Below are positions 1 to 5,160 of a stretch of DNA of 5,847 nucleotides, piece after piece. The position numbers and the translations under genes were made by a program. The number at the start of each line of letters is the position of its first letter. The first letter of the stretch is position 1. The stretch spans positions 969 through 6,815 of the forward strand of contig DFGZ01000303.1 of assembly GCA_002371295.1 (NCBI GenBank), in the 5' to 3' direction. This DNA comes from Oribacterium sp. UBA3737. Its GTDB lineage: Bacteria > Bacillota_A > Clostridia > Lachnospirales > Lachnospiraceae. Under the pieces are notes generated by a model. It was not told where the DNA came from and did no database searches. It was given only the letters and a program-made list of their open reading frames with translations.

Positions 1-251
<251 letters not shown>

Positions 252-279
252 TTATAAAAAGGATATCATACTCTATGAA

Positions 280-308
280 ATTATAGCATTTCCGATATAA
301 AATGCAAA
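280..308 (-). promoter_or_regulatory. Candidate extended -10 promoter for nifJ
   Basis: On the minus strand a consensus TATAAT (285-280) is preceded by TGC, giving an extended -10 (TGnTATAAT). A 4/6-match -35 box, TTTGCA (308-303), lies exactly 17 bp upstream. Transcription would start near 273, leaving a leader of about 80 nt before the nifJ ATG at 194. A second TATAAT (240-235) sits closer to the gene but has no good -35. The assignment rests on motif matching only. Confidence 0.6.
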
Positions 309-373
309 GAAATCGACCTTCGTACCCAAAAAAATACAACGAAAATGCACAAAGCAGAAAATATAAAAAGATT

Positions 374-388
374 TTATACAGTGTATAA
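374..388. promoter_or_regulatory. Perfect 7-1-7 palindrome, possible operator upstream of nifJ
   Basis: TTATACA-G-TGTATAA is a perfect 15-bp inverted repeat with a single central base. It lies about 90 bp upstream of the candidate nifJ -10 box and downstream of the VanW-gene terminator, so it belongs to the nifJ upstream region. The 7-1-7 geometry and outer TTATA/TATAA resemble Fur/PerR-family operators (PerR consensus TTATAATnATTATAA), but the inner bases differ (10 of 14 match). AT-rich palindromes also arise by chance, so the regulator is unknown and function is unproven. Confidence 0.3.
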
Positions 389-460
389 TGTACAAAGCAA
401 AAACACATCTCCAAAAGCCGCCCCGCGTCTTGTATTATCGGCAATTTTCCATATTTATAT

Positions 461-504
461 AAGAAAAAACTGCCATATCCGAAAAAATCAGATATGGCAG
501 TTTT
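461..504 (-). terminator. Intrinsic terminator of the VanW-domain gene (probably bidirectional)
   Basis: A perfect 10-bp stem, CTGCCATATC (470-479) with GATATGGCAG (491-500), encloses an 11-nt loop. Flanking A4/T4 can extend the stem to 14 bp. Read on the minus strand the stem is followed by TTTTTTCTT (469-461), the classic U-tract. It starts about 43 bp past the VanW stop codon at 549-547. The plus strand also has TTTTATATTTT after the stem, so it could stop transcription both ways. The rest of the 352-bp gap (195-546) holds the nifJ upstream signals listed separately and no gene I can support. Confidence 0.9.
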
Positions 505-546
505 ATATTTTGATGCGTAAGTTGTAAGGGATGAGTTATGCCCCGA

Positions 547-2634
547 TCAGTTACCGGCCACAGGGCCCTCACCTATTATGAGTCCCTCGCTGAGCTCACT
601 GTCTCCCGGTTTAATAGCCGGAAGCTCCGGAGCATCCTGATTCGTCTCGGCATTGACAGTTTCCTGAATATGCTCCTGAGTAGTAACAGGCTCAGGCTCT
701 TCATCAGGCTCCGAATCTCTCTCAGGCTCATGTGCGCTTGTTTCGCTCTCCGAAGTTGTCTCTCCTGCAGATTCATCGATAACAGACTCTCCGTTCTCGT
801 CTGTAGCTGCCGCAGCCAGAGACTCAGCTGCAAGAGATGCAGCCACTTCCGGAGTATACTGCTTAGGCGCATGTCCGCTGTAATGTGTATAGTGATCCTT
901 TACCTTTTCGGTAGTTCCGTCAGCATTGTGAATGATCTTGTATGCCTGCCACTCAGAACCGGCAGTTCCCTCCGACTGCTGTCCCTCAGTGATGAGCTGA
1001 GGTTCGGGAACAGGAAGGTCCAGAGCCTTTTCAGATACAAGCTCCCATGAAACGCCCTCAGGAAGTATCCTGATTCCGTATATCTGGGCATTCATAGTCT
1101 GGTCTTCATACCATGCCCTGATACCGATGGCATGATCCGAATTGTTCACGAACTTATAATCAGGTCCCGGCCATGATACAGTGGCATCGGTTCCCGGTGT
1201 TACATAAGTAGGTGCAAATGTATGAGAACGTCTGTAGGTGGTTGTGAGTCCGGCCCTGAATACCGCATTGTACAGAGTCGATGAAACCTGGCAGACTCCG
1301 CCGCCTACCTCTGTTACGACTTCTCCCTCATTATAAGCAGGAGCTCCGCCGTAGCCTTTCTCTTCCGTACGCTGTCCCACCACCTCATTGAAGGAGAACT
1401 CTTCTCCCGGCTGAAGCACTGTTCCGTTTATAGCAGCCGCAGCGGTTTTGATATTGCCGTTACGGATGGAATTGGCTGTGGTCTTTGTAGTGAAAGAGCC
1501 TATTATCTGGTACTTATCCTTTATAGAAGCTACTGATGCGGAAATCGTCTTTCCGTCAGCTTCTATGCTTGCACTGTAGTTATGATCCTTAAGAGCCTGC
1601 ATAACCTTTTCAGAGGTTGCTGCAGCATCAATCTCGTATCCATCCACAGATCCGCCGAAAACGAACTCTCCGGATGATGAATCATAGGAGGTGATGTCTC
1701 CGTTCTTTGGATTCATCTTCCAAACCGTCGCAAGCTGGTTCATGTAGTCACTGACCTCTGCTGTAAAATCAGGCAGGGACAATGCGTAATCCGCAACGGG
1801 TGCTGAAGTTTCCTGAGCCTCACTGCTTTCTTCCTTGCTTGTCTCAGTTTCTGATTCCTGAGCCTTCTTAGACTCATAATCAGCAAAAATCTGATCAATC
1901 ATCTCCTCGAGTTTACCGGAAATAAGGTCAGGCACTTCAAATGTCTTTGAATCCGGTCTGATGGTTATACCCGAATACGGGCTGTCAACCTCTGCTGTCT
2001 GCTCGGATCCGTCGTTATCACTGACCTCATCGGATTTTGACCCGGTAGTTTCCGCAGTCGTCTCTCCGGTAGTCAGATCCGGCATGGTAAACTCACTAAT
2101 CAGAGGATTGGAATTTGTGACCACAAGCTTCCAGTCGTATGTTGCCATGATAGCGTTCTTGACTTCTTCACGGTTCATACCCTTAAGATTCAGAAGCTCT
2201 GCCCCTGAAGCAAATGAGCTCACATCAAGATATACATCATCGTGAATGCTGTTAGGATCATACGCCTCAGTTGCCGCGGTAGTTTCTTCCTTTGAAGAAC
2301 CTCCGCCGATAATGCCGCCTTTAAGCGCAACCGCAATACCGCCAACCACTACCACAAGAGCCACTGCCGCAGCAAGGATCATACCCATGCCCGAATCCCG
2401 GCCCTCCGGCCTTCTTTCATAATAACTGTTATTTCGTCTCGCTCCGCTGCCGGATGAAGTTCTGTTTCCGGACACCGCTCTGGTCCCGGCCGTCCTGTTT
2501 CCGGATGCAGACCTGCTGCCGCTGCCGGAATATCTCGCACCGCCCTGGACGGAATTCTGGCTCCCTCTTGCCCGGGACTGTCCGCGGGATCTGGAAGCCT
2601 GGCGCTGCCGTTCTATATCATATCTATCTGCCAT
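547..2634 (-). CDS. Membrane-anchored VanW-domain, peptidoglycan-binding-like protein
   Basis: This 695-residue protein is probably a cell-envelope protein facing outward. Residues 1-80 are Arg/Ser/Gly/Asn-rich and basic, with SGNRT occurring twice (44-48, 55-59). One membrane segment follows (about 84-104, rich in Ala, Val and Gly). No signal peptidase site is evident, so it looks like a signal anchor with the rest outside. Residues about 130-370 resemble the YoaR/VanW-associated peptidoglycan-binding region (GMNREEV at 152-158; SGEFVFGGSVDGYEID at 321-336), interrupted by acidic Thr/Ser/Glu stretches (190-217, 256-279). The VanW domain (about 375-520) has FNEVVGQRT, GYGGAPA, GGGVCQVSSTLYNA (C448) and SHTFAP (H471). 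A G5-like end (about 562-594) precedes an acidic tail. The start at 2634 has an AGGGAG site at 2648-2643. VanW occurs in some vancomycin-resistance clusters, but its biochemical role is unknown and nothing here indicates resistance. The gene appears to stand alone, with a promoter and terminator. Confidence 0.88.
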   Translation of the reverse strand: MADRYDIERQRQASRSRGQSRARGSQNSVQGGARYSGSGSRSASGNRTAGTRAVSGNRTSSGSGARRNNSYYERRPEGRDSGMGMILAAAVALVVVVGGIAVALKGGIIGGGSSKEETTAATEAYDPNSIHDDVYLDVSSFASGAELLNLKGMNREEVKNAIMATYDWKLVVTNSNPLISEFTMPDLTTGETTAETTGSKSDEVSDNDGSEQTAEVDSPYSGITIRPDSKTFEVPDLISGKLEEMIDQIFADYESKKAQESETETSKEESSEAQETSAPVADYALSLPDFTAEVSDYMNQLATVWKMNPKNGDITSYDSSSGEFVFGGSVDGYEIDAAATSEKVMQALKDHNYSASIEADGKTISASVASIKDKYQIIGSFTTKTTANSIRNGNIKTAAAAINGTVLQPGEEFSFNEVVGQRTEEKGYGGAPAYNEGEVVTEVGGGVCQVSSTLYNAVFRAGLTTTYRRSHTFAPTYVTPGTDATVSWPGPDYKFVNNSDHAIGIRAWYEDQTMNAQIYGIRILPEGVSWELVSEKALDLPVPEPQLITEGQQSEGTAGSEWQAYKIIHNADGTTEKVKDHYTHYSGHAPKQYTPEVAASLAAESLAAAATDENGESVIDESAGETTSESETSAHEPERDSEPDEEPEPVTTQEHIQETVNAETNQDAPELPAIKPGDSELSEGLIIGEGPVAGN

Positions 2635-2677
2635 AGGATCATCTCCCTAAATTATTATAACCAATACAATGCCTATA

Positions 2678-2706
2678 ATCTTATCAGCATTAATATTGTT
2701 TGTACA
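2678..2706 (-). promoter_or_regulatory. Candidate promoter for the VanW-domain gene
   Basis: On the minus strand TGTACA (2706-2701, 4/6 to the -35 consensus) is separated by 17 bp from TAAGAT (2683-2678, 4/6 to -10). The latter is preceded by TGA, giving an extended -10. A start near 2671 would leave a leader of about 36 nt before the ATG at 2634. A perfect TATAAT at 2659-2654 is closer to the gene but lacks a recognisable -35 at 16-18 bp. No terminator was found between uvrC and this gene, so read-through is also possible. Confidence 0.4.
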
Positions 2707-2797
2707 TTGTGATTTTTATTAAATAGAAGACAGAATTATGTAAGAAGGATTATCAGTTTTTTAATACGCTATGATATCAACTTTCAAAACTCACGTC

Positions 2798-2818
2798 TTA
2801 ATATCCATACGGCTTCAA
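2798..2818 (-). other. Possible six-codon ORF with a strong ribosome binding site
   Basis: Just past the uvrC stop, GGGAGG (2828-2823) is followed four bases later by TTG and the reading LKPYGY then TAA. If initiated, the product would be a hexapeptide (M)KPYGY. Immediately before it, CCC-GAAA-GGG can form a small hairpin with a GNRA-type loop that would pair part of the GGGAGG. A second possible start, ATG near 2808, would read MDIKT before a stop. An SD this strong without a following gene is unusual, but chance is a live explanation and the SD-to-start spacing is short. Confidence 0.2.
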
Positions 2819-2844
2819 AGTACCTCCCTTTCGGGCTTTAGCGG

Positions 2845-4764
2845 CTATTTCATCTCCTGTTTCAATGTCCCCACAGCGGTCTTCGGATTATTATGGAAGA
2901 AATCGTAGACCTGTCTTGCGGAATAGTCATCCATGGACGGGCAGGCAATCAGATCATCAAGGCTCGCCACACGTATGTGGTCAATGTCTCCGAACCGTTT
3001 CATAAGTGCCTTCTTCCTTACTTCACCGACTCCCTTTATTTCATCAAGAAGCGACTTTATCTGATTCTTATCACGCAACGAACGATGATAGGTTATGGCA
3101 AATCGGTGGACCTCATCCTGTATTCTCGTGAGAAGCTTAAATGCCTCACTGTTCTCGCTGATGGGCAATTCCTCATTTTCATAAAGCAGCGCCCTGGTCC
3201 TGTGTCGGTCATCCTTCACCATACCACAGACCTTTACAGAACTTATGGAAAGCTCCTCTAGCACCTGCTTGCAGACATTGACCTGTCCCCGGCCTCCGTC
3301 CATACAGATAAGATCCGGGAAATTTGAAAACGAGCCCAGTTCATTGTCCTTCCCGGCAGAAGCATTGTCCTTCATCTCATTGAGTCCATGCTCGAAACGG
3401 CGGGTAAGCATCTCATACATGGAGGCATAATCATCCGGCCCCTGCACAGACTTGATACGGAACTTTCTGTAATCGTTGTTCTTGGGCTTTCCGTTCTGAT
3501 ATACCACCATGGAACCGACATTCAGCGCTCCCATGGTATTGGAAATATCATAGGACTCGATACGGAGAGGCGGTTTCTCGAGACCGATAATCTCCTGAAG
3601 CTCCTTTACCGCCTTTGCACATTTCGCATCCTGCTCACGGTACTGCTGTCTGTAGCGGTTCATGAGGATTCCGGCATTGGTCATGGCAAGCTCCACCAGC
3701 TTCTCCTTCTTTCCTATCTGAGGTGTGACAATGCTTACCTTTTTGCCCTTCTCGCGACTCAGCCACTGCTCAAGTATATCCTTATCCGGGAGCTCGGTCT
3801 GCACCCAGAGCTCGTGAGGGATAAAGGGAGTTCCGTTATAATACTGCTCTATGAAATCATTCAGGATAACATCGTCACTGTCTTCCTGATCAATGTCTAC
3901 AAACTGGTGGTCTCTGCCGATTATCTTGCCGTCCCTGACAAAGAAGATCTGGACTACGCAGTCGGAAAATTCTCTGCGCATACCGATGATATCCCTGTCT
4001 CCGGAATCGTAGGCAACTATCTTCTGTCTGTTCTGAATTGCCTCTATGGATTTGATGAGATCTCTCATCTCTATGGCTGTTTCAAAGTCAAGATTATCGG
4101 AAGCTCTCATCATCTTCCGGTTCAGCTCTTTTACGATGTCATCATACTTTCCATTCAGAAAATCCACGGCTTTATCCACCTGGATCCTGTAATCCGCCCG
4201 GCTTTGTTTTCCGAGACAGGGGGCATCGCACTGATGGATGTCATAATACATGCACTTGTTAGGAAGCGGAGAATCCTCGGTAAATACCTTGTTGCAGTTC
4301 CTGATATGGAAGGTCCTCCTTATGAGGTCGATGACCTCGTTCACCTGATCGTTGGAGGCATAGGGTCCGAAGTACTTAGCCTTATCAGTGGCCCTCTTTC
4401 TCACCTTAAGCACCCTCGGATACTGTTCCATGGTCACCTTGATATAGGGATAGGTCTTATCATCCTTCAAAAGCGTATTGTATCTGGGTTTATGCTCCTT
4501 TATGAGATTGTTCTCAAGCATCAGGGCTTCAAGCTCAGAGTCCACAACTATATATTCGAACCGCTCAACCAGACTGACCATCTGCTGGATCTTTACGGAT
4601 TTTTTATAGGATTTCTGAAAATACTGCTTAACACGGTTTTTAAGTACCTTCGCCTTTCCCACATAGATTATCTCATCTTTAGGGCCATGCATCAGGTACA
4701 CTCCCGGAAGTGCAGGCAGTTTTTTCAGTTCTTCATCAAAGTTGAATTTACTGTTATCTCGCAT
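2845..4764 (-). CDS. uvrC: Excinuclease ABC subunit UvrC
   Basis: UvrC makes both incisions flanking a DNA lesion after UvrA and UvrB have located it. At 639 residues it is near the usual 590-640. The N-terminal GIY-YIG nuclease (about 15-98) shows GVY (21-23), YVG (34-36), R44 in NRVKQYF and E84 in LMLENNL. Cysteines C157, C171, C179 and C183 follow a spacing close to the four that bind an Fe-S cluster in E. coli UvrC (154, 166, 174, 178). A UVR motif for UvrB contact lies about 206-241. The C-terminal RNase H-like nuclease (about 395-565) has YDISN (D406), DDYASM (D444/D445), MDGGRGQ (D489) and EVHRFAITYH. Two helix-hairpin-helix motifs (about 575-624) end it. A Lys/Asp/Gly/Ser-rich loop (464-482) before LICMDGG looks longer than in E. 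coli. The ATG at 4764 fits the family start and has GGAAG at 4775-4771. No convincing promoter is visible; a hairpin repeat ends 23 bp upstream. All key residues are present. Confidence 0.97.
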   Translation of the reverse strand: MRDNSKFNFDEELKKLPALPGVYLMHGPKDEIIYVGKAKVLKNRVKQYFQKSYKKSVKIQQMVSLVERFEYIVVDSELEALMLENNLIKEHKPRYNTLLKDDKTYPYIKVTMEQYPRVLKVRKRATDKAKYFGPYASNDQVNEVIDLIRRTFHIRNCNKVFTEDSPLPNKCMYYDIHQCDAPCLGKQSRADYRIQVDKAVDFLNGKYDDIVKELNRKMMRASDNLDFETAIEMRDLIKSIEAIQNRQKIVAYDSGDRDIIGMRREFSDCVVQIFFVRDGKIIGRDHQFVDIDQEDSDDVILNDFIEQYYNGTPFIPHELWVQTELPDKDILEQWLSREKGKKVSIVTPQIGKKEKLVELAMTNAGILMNRYRQQYREQDAKCAKAVKELQEIIGLEKPPLRIESYDISNTMGALNVGSMVVYQNGKPKNNDYRKFRIKSVQGPDDYASMYEMLTRRFEHGLNEMKDNASAGKDNELGSFSNFPDLICMDGGRGQVNVCKQVLEELSISSVKVCGMVKDDRHRTRALLYENEELPISENSEAFKLLTRIQDEVHRFAITYHRSLRDKNQIKSLLDEIKGVGEVRKKALMKRFGDIDHIRVASLDDLIACPSMDDYSARQVYDFFHNNPKTAVGTLKQEMK

Positions 4765-4787
4765 TAATATCTTCCATTCTTATATTA

Positions 4788-4925
4788 AAACCAGCCTCGC
4801 CACTTGTGGCAGGTCCCCTCATGGGACCTGTCATATAGCCCAAGCCCTCGCGTAGCGACTTCCCATGGGCTTGGGTTCCCACCGGCTGGGCGGCATCCCA
4901 CATTCCTTCGGAATATGGGATATAT
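4788..4925 (-). repeat. Hairpin repeat element, copy 1 (138 bp, with 82-bp insertion)
   Basis: This is the longer of two related units in the leuS-uvrC gap. Its 4882-4925 portion is identical over 44 bp to 5010-5053, and its 4788-4801 portion matches 4998-5011 over 14 bp. The middle, about 4802-4883, is absent from copy 2. Foldable parts are ATCCCA..TGGGAT around ATTCC-TTC-GGAAT (4895-4921); an outer CCAGCC/GGCTGG stem (4791-4796 with 4884-4889); and inside it GCCAC-TT-GTGGC (4799-4810), AGGTCCC/GGGACCT (4811-4829) and CCCAAGCCC/GGGCTTGGG (4839-4875, with a small TCGC-GTA-GCGA hairpin inside). On the minus strand the outer stem is followed by TTTT. It is GC-rich beside AT-rich flanks. The strand is chosen because copy 1's ATCCCA hairpin pairs fully (with one G-U) only on minus; the 4809/4831 pair favours plus, so this is uncertain. 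Origin and function are unknown. Confidence 0.75.
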
Positions 4926-4933
4926 AATAAAGA

Positions 4934-4973
4934 GAAAATGCCATTAAAGGCGCCTAAAGGCGCAGGCATTTTC
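4934..4973. terminator. Terminator-like hairpin between the repeat copies
   Basis: GAAAATGCC (4934-4942) pairs perfectly with GGCATTTTC (4965-4973). Inside, GCGCC-TAAA-GGCGC (4950-4963) forms a second stem, and TAAAGGCGC occurs twice (4945-4953, 4955-4963). On the minus strand the stem ends in TTTTCTCTTTATT and on the plus strand in TTTTCGTTTGATTT, so it could act as a terminator in either direction. It may instead be another module of the surrounding repeat block. Confidence 0.5.
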
Positions 4974-4979
4974 GTTTGA

Positions 4980-5000
4980 TTTCGGCCCAGAAGGCCGAAA
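4980..5000. repeat. Short perfect inverted repeat
   Basis: TTTCGGCC (4980-4987) and GGCCGAAA (4993-5000) form an 8-bp stem around a CAGAA loop. The hairpin abuts the left edge of repeat copy 2 and shares its AAA. It has no U-tract of its own beyond the stem, so a terminator role is doubtful. It is most easily read as one module of the hairpin block. Confidence 0.6.
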
Positions 5001-5053
5001 CCAGCCTCGCCGGCTGGGCGGCATCCCACATTCCTTCGGAATATGGGATATAT
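4998..5053 (-). repeat. Hairpin repeat element, copy 2 (56 bp, uninterrupted)
   Basis: This is the compact form of the unit. CCAGCC (5001-5006) and GGCTGG (5012-5017) close a five-base TCGCC loop, followed by a second hairpin of ATCCCA/TGGGAT and ATTCC-TTC-GGAAT (5023-5049). It matches copy 1 over 44 bp and 14 bp without mismatch, at an offset of 128 bp for the long block. The perfect identity in noncoding DNA implies recent duplication or active homogenisation. Confidence 0.8.
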
Positions 5054-5056
5054 GCT

Positions 5057-5098
5057 AAAATATCCGCCGAAAACCGGATACCGGTTTCACGGCGGATA
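5057..5098 (-). terminator. Likely intrinsic terminator of leuS
   Basis: Nine bases, TATCCGCCG (5061-5069), pair perfectly with CGGCGGATA (5090-5098). An inner AAACCGG (5071-5077) pairs with CCGGTTT (5081-5087) around ATA, giving a long, nearly continuous stem of 16 bp. On the minus strand it is followed by TTTT (5060-5057). It lies about 63 bp past the leuS stop. The U-run is short but the stem is very stable; there is no T-tract on the plus strand, so it fits leuS. Confidence 0.7.
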
Positions 5099-5111
5099 CA
5101 ATCATATCACG

Positions 5112-5142
5112 CATGAGCCCGGCTATGTGCCGGATGCTCATG
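5112..5142. other. Stable hairpin just behind leuS
   Basis: CATGAGC (5112-5118) pairs with GCTCATG (5136-5142), and CCGGC (5119-5123) with GCCGG (5129-5133) around TATGT, with a two-base bulge (5134-5135). It begins 18 bp after the leuS stop codon. On the minus strand no U-tract follows, so it may protect the 3' end of the mRNA or help the next hairpin rather than terminate. AAAATTTT on its plus-strand side gives weak terminator character for the opposite direction. Confidence 0.5.
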
Positions 5143-5160
5143 AAAATTTTATGAATTAAT

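Noticed and set aside
345..527. A 60-codon plus-strand frame in the gap upstream of nifJ
   Set aside because: It runs through the VanW-gene terminator and the palindrome, has AT-driven composition and no ribosome binding site. A minus-strand frame over 241-444 is rejected for the same reasons.
538..1050. A 170-codon plus-strand frame, rich in Leu, Arg and Ser
   Set aside because: It lies opposite the acidic Glu/Ser/Thr tail of the VanW protein, whose codons read as Leu/Arg/Ser on the other strand. It starts beside the VanW stop with no ribosome binding site and shows no domain.
547..2634. Vancomycin resistance determinant
   Set aside because: VanW-domain proteins are widespread in clostridia without resistance. 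No vanHAX ligase or vanRS genes are near, so a resistance role is not supported.
2641..2844. Riboswitch in the leader of the VanW gene
   Set aside because: I compared the region by eye with common riboswitch cores and saw no match. The only structures are a 3-bp GNRA-loop hairpin and weak AT-rich pairings.
3388..4767. A 459-codon open frame on the plus strand opposite uvrC
   Set aside because: It is the antisense shadow of uvrC. The minus-strand frame has every UvrC motif, while this one has no recognisable domain, and long antisense frames arise readily opposite codon-biased genes.
4791..4889. tRNA gene suggested by the cloverleaf-like fold
   Set aside because: The closing stem is 6 bp. 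I see no T-loop GTTCGA-type sequence, no seven-base anticodon loop and no CCA-ready acceptor end, and the arms have wrong lengths.
4788..5053. CRISPR array
   Set aside because: There are only two copies, of unequal length (138 and 56 bp), with stem-loop modules between them rather than unique spacers, and no cas genes in the window.
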